This document shows, piece by piece, positions 1-9,703 of a stretch of 64,000 nucleotides of DNA. The stretch's first letter is position 1. Every line of letters begins with the position of its first letter. The position numbers were made by a program, and so were the translations under genes. The notes under the pieces are model-generated. The model was not told where the DNA came from, ran no database searches, and saw only the letters and a list, made by a program, of their open reading frames with translations. The DNA lies in assembly GCA_022496805.1 (NCBI GenBank), contig CM040103.1, positions 3,056,001-3,120,000 of the forward strand, read 5' to 3'. The DNA is from Pohlia nutans. Its lineage: Eukaryota; Streptophyta; Bryopsida; Bryales; Mniaceae.

Positions 1-226
1 GTAAGCCTATTAAATTCTCTACCAATTACAATAAATCTTTTGTGATGGGGAGATGTTGATGATATTGGAAAGGCCTTCAATTACAAGTATGTCAAATTTG
101 TTGGGTAGATTTTATGCTTGCAATGGTCCTCTCACGTACACCTCATGTACATTTGAGTCATGCTAATATCTATTTTTGAAGCTAGAATCTACTTCTATTT
201 AAAGGATTTGTACGTTTAGGGGTTAA
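1..226. mobile_element. Right part of a TTAA-bordered TIR element, cut by window start
   Basis: The segment ends with ACGTTTAGGGGTTAA, the outward-facing terminus of the TTAA family. Its body from about base 4 matches 63468-63545, which lies inside a left-ended copy starting at 63361. The left end is outside the window. Confidence 0.55.
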
Positions 227-955
227 TCCCCAACTGACGGCAAGACCAAAAAATGGCTTATGAATGAAGTCGACTATTCAAATCCAACTGTTGCGTGGAT
301 GATTTCCATCCAATTCTTTATGTGAAGGGCTTTGCTTGGTGATGCCACCCCTTCAAGTTAAATTCAAATCATTCAAGTTATTTTTAGATTTTACACGAGT
401 CCCAACTACAAAAAGAGTCATAAAAACGGTTCACCGTGTAGTGTATTTTGAATTTTTTTTCTTGTTCTACTTAAACTAAAATTAAACCATGAAAATGAGT
501 TCCGTTGCATTTGAGCTTAACTAAAAAAATGAAGCTTGCCAAGTTTGGTTACTATTCCACTTTGAATTTTTGGAAAAATTTGAAAATTGAGTTTTTTTAT
601 TGTAGTTACAAGTTTGGTAGGTATCACCAAGGTGTAGCAAAATTTCTAAATTTAGATACATGGATGATTTTCATCAGCTAAGCTTTTCTTCATTGTAATT
701 TACACCTTAGGTAAAAAAATCGGAATTTTCTAGTACATTTGTGATTGATATAGATTTTCTTTACAATCACTTCATAAAACCATAGTAATTTCAAATTTGC
801 ACCAGAATTTATGAAAAATTCATGATTTGTAGTAGACATGTGACTTCATCTACTAAAAATACAAATTTGAATTCTTATATTAATTTTAGTAGCAAAATTG
901 AATGTGACAGATAAAACATGATTCCATGGTCATAGGCCCAACCTTTAGGGGTTAA
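223..955. mobile_element. TTAA-bordered TIR element, about 730-bp subgroup
   Basis: It starts at TTAATCCCC, shares that TTAA with the preceding element, and ends CCTTTAGGGGTTAA. Its interior (for example the stretch around 'cggttcaccgtgtagtgta') recurs in the copies at 10935-11670 and 58081-58809, which have nearly the same length. The left terminus is more degenerate than the right. No coding capacity is seen. Confidence 0.6.
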
Positions 956-1496
956 GGGTTGAGCATACAACAACGGTGCGTCAAAACAGGGCCGAGTATC
1001 GGGGTACTCAAGGGGTTGGCAATTTGATTCCGGCCGGAAAATCACCACTCTACCGGATGGAAATTCCCCGGCGATGGGTTACCAAAGGTAGCCCGTCAGC
1101 TTGCCGCGGGTTGCAAAGCAACTCGTGTGTTCCACTAAAAAAGAAAAAGAAAAAACAGGGCAAAGTATTACAGAGTCAGTTTAGGTTACTGGAGTTGAAG
1201 ATGTCGGATTAGGTTTTGCTATGACGATTAGGTCTATAGTCTACTCATTGAGTACAATTGGAGCGCAAATGCAAATGTTGGATGGAAGTGACGAATTCAA
1301 TCAAGCTGATTCTCGGCGAATAATAAAATTCTGCAAAATGGCTGAGTATCGATCTCTTGAAATTGGCTTTATGATAAAGCTGAACAGGAGAGGAGCGTAA
1401 ATTGTTTGTTTACATGGCGAGAAAAATTATCTCCAAGGTCTTCAGATTTCGTGTGTCGTTCTTTGGTGTCGAATTCCTCTTCCTTTCATCGAGATG
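956..1496. other. Intergenic, nothing recognised
   Basis: A somewhat GC-richer stretch (about 960-1210) with a short open frame that lacks any recognisable motif and runs into a lysine run from poly-A. No gene is supported. Confidence 0.5.
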
Positions 1497-1686
1497 CACC
1501 AGTAGGAAATATGTCGTTTTTCACTTGCTATAAATGAAAAAGGAATGAAACCGCTCCAGGCACATGGGTTGCGTTGCTGGTGAGTGGTTTTGGTCACAAG
1601 CAAACAGAAATCTAAGCACAATATTCCGTCACTGTTCATTGTTTCCACAAAGTGGGTAATGAAAAACGACAGTTCTGCTACTAGCG
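1497..1686. mobile_element. CACTA-type MITE, 190 bp, with 3-bp target duplication ATG
   Basis: Starts CACCAGTAGGAAATATGTCG and ends TTCTGCTACTAGCG, an imperfect inverted match. The next inner bases (GTCGTTTTTCA / TGAAAAACGAC) are inverted too. ATG directly flanks both ends (1494-1496 and 1687-1689), as expected for the 3-bp duplications of CACTA elements. Related copies lie at 3559-3745 and 12734-12915. Confidence 0.75.
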
Positions 1687-2225
1687 ATGGAAGAGCGCTA
1701 GTCCGACCTGCGGAGTGGAACAGCACAAGACAATACTCCTCTGTCCCATAATAAGCTTCCTGTACCTGCAAAATTGAAGAATAAACTCATGATTTTTCTT
1801 TTTGTGGATGCAAGAAAGATATCAACTGTCACGTAGCGGAGCTTTGAGCAACAGGGCAACATGACGCTTATTATTAACAAACTGAAAAAGGATTGAGAAA
1901 TTAAGCTTATTATAGCGGGACAAAGGGAGTAATGATCATTACCATATGAAGGAATTATGCAACAACTGCGTTCGAGATTCAGTCACAGCTTACCCGATTG
2001 ACGAGATTGAATGCAGTAAATGGCATTTCGTAATTTATGCTTGTCCTCATCACGCCTTCAGTCGATAATCATCAGATTTGCACAAGTGAGAAGCTCATAC
2101 AGAAAGCTTCGAGTAAGTTTTGTAATACTCTTCATCATGGCAACAGGAAAAACAGTATCGGGTACCAAGATTGTTGAAAAGCCATAACTCGTTTCCGAAC
2201 TTGGGATTAATTTCAACCTGCACCA
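1687..2225 (+). other. Upstream region of the VCCN-like gene
   Basis: Non-coding sequence between the MITE and the start codon. I see no convincing TATA box or repeat. The context around the start, CACCAATGGCC, is a good plant initiation context (G at +4, purine at -3 if the A two bases upstream is allowed for). Confidence 0.4.
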
Positions 2226-3443
2226 ATGGCCGTGGCAATGATAGCTACGATCTGCTCTGTGAACATTCTCCGACTACCTGCAGAGAAGCGTCTGACTCTA
2301 TGGACTCAGTTTCAAGGAAGGGCACGGTTTAGTACAAAGATGGTGAGGAGAAGATTGTATCTGTGCCAGACATTACCAGGATCAACGTGGCCGCAGGAGA
2401 ATCACGAAAAACAGCCATGTCTGTTCAATTTCAGAGGATACTTCAACCCTAGAGTAGCCGATAAGGAGAAAGAGGAGGCAATGAAATACAGAAGAACAGT
2501 GTACGACCACGACGACTGGAGACGGCACCGGAGCAGCACTCGCCATGGCCGGCACCTCCTGTCAATGACAACCTCGCGAGTAGTCCTGGCCATCTGGCCA
2601 CCAGTGCTAACCCTAACCTCCATCGCGGCGCTCATCACGGGCTACAACGAGGCAGTCATGGCCAAAGCGTTACCTCTCTGGATGCCATTACTCCACCTCT
2701 CCACACTTCCGTTATCTTTCACGGCGTCCTGTCTCTCACTCCTGCTCGTGTTCCGCACGAACTCCTCATACACGAGGTTCGACGAAGCACGAAAAGCGTG
2801 GGGGACAACCGTGAACAGAACGCGGGATCTGGTCCGGCAAGCGTTAACGTGGATGCGGCAGCCGGCGGATGCGCAGAAGCTCCAGAGCTTGTTGAATTAC
2901 GCAGCGAGTTTTTCGTATACGTTACGAAGCATTCTGGTGGAAGACGCGGACATAAAAAAGGATTTATCGGATTTGTTGGAGGCAGAGGAGCTTGAGGCGG
3001 TGCTGAAAGCGCAACACCGGTGTAACTTTGTGCTGCAATTGATCTCGGAAATTGTGCATAACTCGAATATGCAAGAAATGGAAAAGGCGACGATGGATCA
3101 GAATATCACGCAGCTGCATGAAAGTTTGGGGAACTGCGAGCGGATCTTCGGGACGCCGCTGCCGTTGAGTTACACGAGGTTGACGTCGAGGTTTTTGATC
3201 ATTTGGCACATCACTTTGCCGATTGCGTTGTGGGATCCGTGCAACTGGATCGCGGTTCCGGCAACTTTTATCAGCGCGTCGGCTTTGTTTTGTATTGACG
3301 AGGTCGGCGTGCTCATTGAAGAGCCTTTTCCCTTGCTTGCCTTGCCGGAAATTTGTGAAGGTATCCGGAAAAACATCGCTGGTCTCGTGGAGGCTCACAA
3401 GCTTTACCATGAGAGGACGACGAGCCCTTCGGAGAAACCCTAA
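2226..3443 (+). CDS. Plastid bestrophin-like voltage-dependent chloride channel (VCCN family)
   Basis: A 405-residue single-exon protein. Residues 1 to about 85 are poorly conserved in character, rich in Arg/Ser/Thr and poor in acidic residues near the start, fitting a chloroplast transit peptide. The bestrophin part follows: RTVYDHDDW at 90-98, hydrophobic segments near 117-140 and 155-176, SYTRFDEARKAW at 181-192, PLSYTRLTSRF at 313-323 leading into a membrane segment to about 336, and a last one near 343-358 followed by EVGVLIEEPFPLLAL at 359-373. These blocks are typical of the plant thylakoid channel VCCN1, which carries chloride into the lumen and tunes the proton motive force when light changes. 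That function is inferred from the family. The first in-frame ATG was used; an upstream non-coding exon cannot be excluded. The gene is free-standing and flanked on both sides by copies of one CACTA-type MITE. Confidence 0.9.
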   Translation: MAVAMIATICSVNILRLPAEKRLTLWTQFQGRARFSTKMVRRRLYLCQTLPGSTWPQENHEKQPCLFNFRGYFNPRVADKEKEEAMKYRRTVYDHDDWRRHRSSTRHGRHLLSMTTSRVVLAIWPPVLTLTSIAALITGYNEAVMAKALPLWMPLLHLSTLPLSFTASCLSLLLVFRTNSSYTRFDEARKAWGTTVNRTRDLVRQALTWMRQPADAQKLQSLLNYAASFSYTLRSILVEDADIKKDLSDLLEAEELEAVLKAQHRCNFVLQLISEIVHNSNMQEMEKATMDQNITQLHESLGNCERIFGTPLPLSYTRLTSRFLIIWHITLPIALWDPCNWIAVPATFISASALFCIDEVGVLIEEPFPLLALPEICEGIRKNIAGLVEAHKLYHERTTSPSEKP

Positions 3444-3558
3444 TTAAGGTTCGAATTTCATGCACCATTGATAGGTGATGAGAAGACAAACATGCCGTAA
3501 GGTACGTGCATGCTGTGTCTCGCTTTGCAAATCAAAGAACATAACATTCAGGAGCATG

Positions 3559-3745
3559 CACTAGCAGTAAATGTGTCGTTTTTCACTTACTAAAAATGAA
3601 AAAATGAAATCGCGCCAAGCACATGGACTGTGTCAGTGTTGGTGACTGAGTGGTTTTGGTCACAAAAATATAAGCATAGAATTCAGTCACTATTCATTGT
3701 TCTCACGAAATGAGGAATGAAAAACGACGCAGTGGCTCTGCCTGG
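3559..3745. mobile_element. Degenerate copy of the 190-bp CACTA-type MITE
   Basis: Starts CACTAGCAGTAAATGTGTCG and shares the inner GTCGTTTTTCACTTACTA with the copies at 1497 and 12734. The right half carries TGAAAAACGAC, but its last bases have decayed (about 3730-3745), so no target duplication can be read. Confidence 0.6.
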
Positions 3746-3880
3746 GCTTTACAGTAGATGATGTTGCATATTCCACACCCAACAAGACTTCATCAATAGC
3801 TAATTGGACAAGTGGAGTTCCAAGATGATGAAGGAAAGGCAAAGAGCATGAAGGCTACCGAAAGTTATGAAGAGTCCTTG
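3746..3880. repeat. 3' flank of VCCN gene, with a diverged copy at 22190-22350
   Basis: Shared words in the same order include 'atattccaca', 'ttcat', 'tagcta', 'acaagtggag'/'acaggtggag', 'gatga', 'ggaaaggca' and 'atgaaggct'/'atgaaggtt'. The two are diverged copies of one sequence. No channel coding sequence accompanies the 22-kb copy. Confidence 0.45.
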
Positions 3881-5110
3881 TTAAGTGCAAGCAAAAAAAT
3901 TTAGCTTATAAATGAAAATATATTCACATTTGAAGTTGAATTTTGTACGATACAAATGAATGACAGACATAATGTCAATCCAAATTGTAAGCTGTAAAGG
4001 ACAATCATAACAAACATCAAAGATGGTAGCCTAGTTACAGACACAATTAGTTCTACAAAAGCCCAATTTTTTTTATTTGTGTCTGTTTACCAACCTTTGG
4101 TTTATCAAAATAGGGTTCGATATTTAAGTAGACAAACATGTTGCAAGTGTCAAGAAACTAAACAATTATGTTGTAGGTGACAACAAAAACTATTTTCATA
4201 GAGATTGATGAAGGACTAATGTATTCTTCATGTGAATGAAGGACTATTCTTCTTGATAATATATGTGCTTCCAAGTGAAAGACTACACTTACATGACATA
4301 AAATACTTTAATCCAAGTCTAAATTTTTAATTGAATAAATTAATTTTCATATTTTTCTGCTTTGTGGAAAAAATTACCTAAAATCAACATTTTCAGACAT
4401 TGTAGTACAAAATAAATAATATTTTAAATATTTCAAATTAATCATTTTAAAATATACTTCATATCAAAAATTGGTACCAAAATGACGTCATTGGATGTTT
4501 TAAACAAATGTTTTAGATGCTTTTAAGTAATTCACCTGGGATAAACTCTTATTTTTGTACAAAAATCTCTTTTAAAATCTTAAAAACTTTTCAATTTATG
4601 AATGCAGGTAATCAAAATCACGTCGGGTCGATTCATATCTTATTCTATTTTGGAGAGGGACTCATACAAAATTGTCATAAGGACTAACTTAAGAGTAAAA
4701 AGGGCTTTTTGGGATACCCATATCAGACCATTGCCCTTTTGTAGCAAAGAGATATTCTTTTGGCACATTCCGACATGTTAATGCCTAACAACAAAACCCT
4801 GATTTTCCAACGATATCAACTCCTGTGATTTCCTGGCATCTTAGTAGCATATCTGGGTATCCAAAAGCCCTTAACCTCTTCCAAGCTCCAACAGACCCAA
4901 CGTCGTCAACCCAAGTCAATGGATCCGTCTCGGTTGTCAGACTGGACTCTTAGTCAGCCCTGCGGGCGTCACGAGTCAACGGCAAGCTCCAGAATTCATA
5001 TCCAAAACGCTACTGTAGGATTAATCCTCTACAAAAGGAGAGCTCACTTACACCACCTGAAATATATATCGATCATCCCACTCACAGTATATTCGATCAC
5101 AACCATCACG
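3881..5110. other. AT-rich intergenic region with an orphan TIR end and a foldback
   Basis: Mostly featureless. At 4713-4734 the sequence GATACCCATATCAGACCATT matches the right terminus of the 3-bp-duplication element at 40286-40521; no partner end is visible. Bases 4704-4725 and 4852-4876 are imperfect inverted repeats ('aaagggctttttgggatac' against 'gtatccaaaagccctt'). Confidence 0.4.
5061..5070 (+). promoter_or_regulatory. Possible TATA box upstream of the two-domain Bet v 1 gene
   Basis: AATATATATC just before the minisatellite is the only TATA-like word near the gene. If used, transcription would start near 5095 and the whole minisatellite would be 5' untranslated leader. This rests on position and composition only. 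Confidence 0.25.
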
Positions 5111-5112
5111 CA

Positions 5113-5895
5113 CTTCGATCGATATATCAGCTAGCTTCCAGTCGATCGATCAGTTTCCAGTCAATCGTTCAGGTTCCATCTATTTCTAGTCCATCGATCA
5201 GTTTCCAGTTTCCATCGATCAATTTCCAGTCCATCGATCAGGTTCCAGTCGATCGATTTCCAGTTTCCATCGATCAGATTCCTGCTGATCGATTTCCAGT
5301 TTCCGTCGATCAGTTTCCAGTTTCCATCAATCCGTTTCCAGTCAATCGATCAGGTTTCAGTCCATCGATCAATTACTAGTCCATCAATCAGTTTCCAGTA
5401 GATCGATCAGGTTCCAGTCCATCGATCAGTTTCCAGTAGATCGATCGGTTTCCAGTCGATCAATTTCCAGTTTCCGTTGATCAGTTTCCTGTTGATCAAT
5501 TTCCAGTTTCCGTCGATCAGTTTCCAGTTTCCAGTTTCCAGTTTCCATTAATCCGTTTCCAGACAATCGACCAGGTTCCAACCGATCAATTTCCAGTTTC
5601 TATCGATCAGTTTCCAGTCGATCGATATCCAGCTTCAATCGATCAGTTACCAGTCAATATATCGATCAGGTTCCAGTCGATCAATTTCCAGTTTCCATCG
5701 ATCAGTTTCCAGTCCATCGATATCCAGCTTCAATCGATCAGTTACCAGTCAATCGATCAGGTTCCAGTCGATTGATCAGGTTCTAGTCGATCAATTTCCA
5801 GTTTCCATCGATCAGTTTCCAGTCGATCGATTTCCAGTTTCAATCGATCAGTTTCCAATCAATCGATCAGGTTCCAGTCGATCGATCAATCGCTC
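5113..5895. repeat. Degenerate GATC-rich minisatellite directly upstream of the Bet v 1 gene
   Basis: About 780 bp built from short variable units around TTTCCAGTCGATCGATCAG, alternating with TTTCCAGTTTCCATCGATCAG; dozens of copies, mostly 16-22 bp apart. It stops about 30 bp before the start codon. The palindromes ATCGAT and GATCGATC recur throughout. It is not open in any frame. It lies where the promoter or leader should be, so it may affect expression, which is inference. Confidence 0.9.
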
Positions 5896-5921
5896 CTTCG
5901 ATTCGATCACACTCCGACGCC

Positions 5922-8900
5922 ATGTCTCACACACTTTCTCACAGCGTGGTGCTCCAGGCCTCAGCCGATGACATCTGGGAGGCTTGCAAGCACGCCGACA
6001 CTATTCTGTGCGACCTCATGCCGGAGTATTTTGCCAAGACCGAGTTCGTGCAGGGCCATGGCGAGCCTGGAAGCATCCGTGTCATCACCATGGGTCCAGG
6101 TTAGTATTAATTGCAGGGGCTCCCATTGTTGTTGTCATCTTCACATGTTATTAATTCCAAATGAATATGAGTCAATGTTCTGAACGAATTTGTTCTTGAG
6201 AGCCTCCAAGTACACATACAAAGATTGAAAAGAAATTCAAGGTATTTATGAAACTGTTTTATTCCGTTTTCCTGTGACGTTGATACATTGATCTCTATTG
6301 CAAATCAGCAAGAAGCCATATCTTTCTCCGTTCACAGGAGAAACCAGAGAGGGATATTGACCCAGGACACGACGCAAGTGTCCTGTTATGGTGTACTTGC
6401 AAAGAAAATTGAACTAGCTGGTACCTATCATGGGAGTAACTATAAGAACATTAATGAACATTCCTAAATGTTGCTTAACAAGCTACTGTAGCTGTAATGT
6501 ACATTGCTTGAGTTACTCCCCAACGTTGCTAACAACCATAGCACACAATGTATGATCCTAGTAACTAGTGAATGTAATCACGGGTTATATATCAACTGTC
6601 GCCTCAATAGTGGTCTCAACACAGCTTCAGAGTGTTCTTCGAAGGAAAGCACTCTGTTCGTATATGTGATGGGTCCAGGTATCAATCACCCTTGCAGCCC
6701 ATTCTTATTGTCATCTTCAGAAGTTCTTAATTTCAGATGAAAATGAGTTAAGAACTGTAGATGATACTACCTAATACCCTCTCTTATATCGACCATGGGG
6801 ACACATGTAGTATCGGGAACCTCACCTCGGAAAATGTACCCGCTGGCTACATTCTACACAGTATCGGGAACCTCACCTCGGCAAATGTACCCGCTGGCTA
6901 CATTCTACACGAGATAATACACGGGAGGTTCCCGATACAACATCCTAGCCTCGACGATGTAGAACGGAACCTTCCATTTTTTAATTTTTAATGGCTGTTT
7001 TATGCCACGGACTGTGTTTCTTAGCTTCTGTTCTGAAAGAGTTTGTTCCTGAGCTCTAAGTACACATACAAAGATTGAAAAAAACAATGAGGATGGTGCA
7101 TGTAGCTAACTGGATGGTTTGTGGCCAGCGATTGCGCATGCGGGTCAGGTGAAGGAGCGCATGGACAAGTTCGACGACGCCACGAAGACGCTGGGCTACA
7201 CAGTGATAGAGGGCGATCCGCGCTACAGCTCCTTCAGCGCCGAGATGCAGTTCGTGGCCCTGCATTCAGAGGAGGAAGCCCCGTCAAGCACAGAAGCCAT
7301 CTGGACTTGCAAGTACGAGCCCGTGGGAGACCAGGGCCCCCCGGAGCACGTGAAAGCCATCGCCGCCCTGGTGCTCAAGACGCTGGAGCGCGCGGTGCAC
7401 TCCAGGAAAACGCTCACGCACACGGAGACGCTGCAGGTCAGTGATTTTTTTTGTTGCTAATTTTGGCCAAATTGCTACAGTTTTCTTTTCTTTTTTTTCT
7501 TTTGAGGCACACAAATTGCTTAGCAAACCGCAGCGAAGCAGAGGAGTTGCTTTCAAATGGCAACACCTCGCAGAGGAATTGAGTGCCAGTTTTACTGCTA
7601 GAATTGAACTGCCAACCCTTTGACAAATTTGGGCTGGTTCAATGATACAAAAGATTTTTGGAAAAAAAAGAAGGAATAATAGCCAGATTTCCTACATGGA
7701 GTCAAGATGTGTATCCTCTTTAACCCCTAAGCGTCCGAAAGTGCCTTTGCGACCGGTAGAATATGGTGTATTTTTCTAGTATTTGGGATGGATTCAAACC
7801 TTTTATAGGTTTAAGTTCAACAGAGAAGCTGAAATTTACATCAATGTGGTTCTAGTGAGCTATTGAGATCTCAATTTAGAGCTTCTTGTTGATAGCAAAT
7901 ACCAATTATACGGCCACGTATCTACTATCCCCATGGGACATTTAGGGGTTAAACCTCTTTAAACCTAGATATCACCCATGTATCAAGATGTGTATCCTCT
8001 TTAAACCTAGGTATCACCCAGGTATTGCCTAAGTAGCACCTAGGTAGCACATGTGTATTACCCTGATATTGCCAGTATATTGATATAAAAAGAGCATCCA
8101 AGGAGTGTGGATTGCTCTTCAAACCATGGAAAAGTAGCAAAAATGCTAAACCGTCTCCTGACAATAAAATTTACTGTTGCAGGCCTCCCCAGAGGCGATC
8201 TGGGATGCGTGCAAGCATGTGGACGACATTCTGGTGAAGTCTATGCCGCAGTTCTTCGCGTCCACCAAGCTTGTCCATGGCCATGGCGAGCCTGGTACTG
8301 TTCGCGTCGTCACCATGGGACCTGGTATAATCCTCTGAATTTCCTCGTCTAATTCCTTCATTTATTAAGACTATGGTTATCAAAAATGATTTGCACAAGA
8401 GTACGTCTAACTTGCTCTCTTGTTTCATATTCCATGTTTTCTATCGCCCCTTTGGTAACCAACATACATGAGTTTAGAACTTGACAGTCACGTGGAAAGT
8501 GTCTTTGAGCCAAGTTCCATGGGTTGGAGAAGATGTCCATGAAAGTAGGCAAGAGGAGGGGAAAAGTGGAACTTAAGTTTCTCTCATGCCCAGCCATGAA
8601 GTTGTGTGTGTTCCATGGACTTGAATGTGAACAAATTTGATTGGTTAGGGTGAAACATGAACATATTTGACTAGTTTGGGAGAAGTTGCCATGAAGTCTT
8701 GGGCTTGAGAACCTGCTATACTTCATGACAACTTCCCCACCACCTTTTTTTTCTCAAAGTTCACCGAAAATGTGAAACTTGGTCTTTTGAAGTCCCTAAA
8801 AACTTGTCTTTTAGTGAGATACTTCATCCATGGAACTTGACCCTTATCACATGTGTACACATACTGAAATGTGATATGGGGGAGAATGATGAGAATGAGT

Positions 8901-9703
8901 TCAGAGTTTATTCTTGAGAGTTTTTCTAATTACATATATTCTCTGCACATCTTTGAAAATTTCTCTTGTTTTCTAACCTCAAATTATAAGTTGTTGATAG
9001 TTTGGGTTGATTTTGGATTTGCTAAACGATCCAACCAAAGTTTTCGACTTCAAAATTTAGCATTCCACTTTAACCTTGAGGAAAGATTTGTACATTTGAG
9101 AATCTCATTAATTGCACATCTTCTAAAACAAATTCTTTGATTGGGTTAGCATTATGGGTTCTAATCCATTTCATCTCAACCATTGAAAATTTGCCACATT
9201 AGCTTCAAACACCCCTCCCCCAAGACACAAAATGGCCCATAGTCTAGATAAAAATTTATTGGGTTTTTCTTTTTCTTTTTCCTAAGATTTGGAATTTCAA
9301 GTGCCAATTTTGATCAATCAATCTGTAAGTAGAGGTCAATTCTCCCCATTTATTGATCAACCGTCTCGAGAATTGAATGTCCATGACTCACATTATAAGC
9401 ATTGGGATTGCTGCAACAGCAATCCCATTCACAGGCGAAGTAACGGAGCGCATGGACATGTTCGACGACACGAACAAGAAATTGGGCTACACGGTGCTGA
9501 AGGGCGATCCTCGCTACAAGTACTTGGCAGCCACCATGCAATTCAGCCCCGGACCGACCAAAGGGACCACCACCGCCGTCTGGGTCGCAACTTACGTGCC
9601 TGAGGGTGACATGGGCCCTCCTGAGCACATCAAAGCCATCGTGATGCTCGTGTGGAAGGCTTTGACGGATGCTGCCAACTCCACTCCTCAGTGTGCAGTT
9701 TAA
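5922..9703 (+). CDS. Two-domain Bet v 1 / PR-10-like protein, four exons
   Basis: Exons 5922-6099, 7129-7436, 8183-8324 and 9420-9703 total 912 nt and join in frame to 303 residues plus stop. Bet v 1 proteins (PR-10, major latex proteins, norcoclaurine synthases) bind hydrophobic ligands in an internal cavity. Each domain has the glycine loop GHGEPG (45-50 and 195-200), MGPA (57-60 and 207-210), ERMD-FDD (69-76 and 219-226), LGYTV--GDPRY (81-92 and 231-242) and GPPEH-KAI (129-137 and 279-287). The repeat distance is exactly 150 residues. Introns 1 and 3 both interrupt codon 60 of their domain in phase 1, close to the classic PR-10 intron. Intron 2 (phase 0) joins the domains at LQ|AS, the exon 2 tail THTETLQ taking the place of SHSVVLQ. 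Going upstream from exon 3 in frame, a stop (TAA 8165-8167) comes before any ATG, so domain 2 needs exon 2. The ligand is unknown. Confidence 0.85.
6669..7085 (+). repeat. Duplicated exon 1 end and intron start inside intron 1 (interrupted)
   Basis: The exon 1/intron 1 junction ATGGGTCCAG|GT recurs at 6669-6680, preceded by 'cgtatatgtg' where exon 1 has 'cgtgtcatcacc'. The following intron words also recur in order: 'ttgtcatcttca', 'ttaatt', 'aaatga-atgagt', then 'gttctga', 'agtttgttc', 'agtacacatacaaagattg' (6192-6228 and 7032-7078). About 270 bp (roughly 6755-7020) split the second copy. The copied donor could act as a cryptic splice site. Confidence 0.6.
6809..6938. repeat. 51-bp direct repeat with inverted end, inside the intron 1 insert
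   Basis: Units at 6809-6859 and 6860-6910 differ at one base or so. Both begin AGTATCGGGAACCTC. The inverse GAGGTTCCCGATAC follows at 6925-6938, so either unit start can pair with it. This insert is GC-richer than the surrounding intron. Confidence 0.7.
7702..8025. repeat. Short direct repeat in intron 2: one copy filled, one empty
   Basis: 'tcaagatgtgtatcctcttt' at 7702-7721 recurs at 7983-8002. In the first copy the TTAA at 7720-7723 is followed by a TIR element ending in TTAA at 7949-7952. In the second copy TTAA (8001-8004) runs straight into 'acctaggtatcaccca'. After the element the flank reads 'acctctttaaacctagatatcaccca', with ten extra bases from a small local duplication. Confidence 0.8.
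7720..7952. mobile_element. TTAA-bordered TIR element, 233 bp, in Bet v 1 intron 2
   Basis: TTAACCCCTAAGCGTCC at the left and CATTTAGGGGTTAA at the right. The interior closely resembles the 232-bp element at 12096-12327 (shared 'gatctcaatttaga'-type words and 'acgtatctactatcccc'). The adjacent empty copy at 8001-8004 shows TTAA was the target. Confidence 0.85.

Noticed and set aside
8183..9703. Second Bet v 1 domain as an independent gene
   Set aside because: Exon 3 has no in-frame ATG before an upstream stop, lacks the first strand, and fits exon 2 in phase; the fused reading explains all boundaries.
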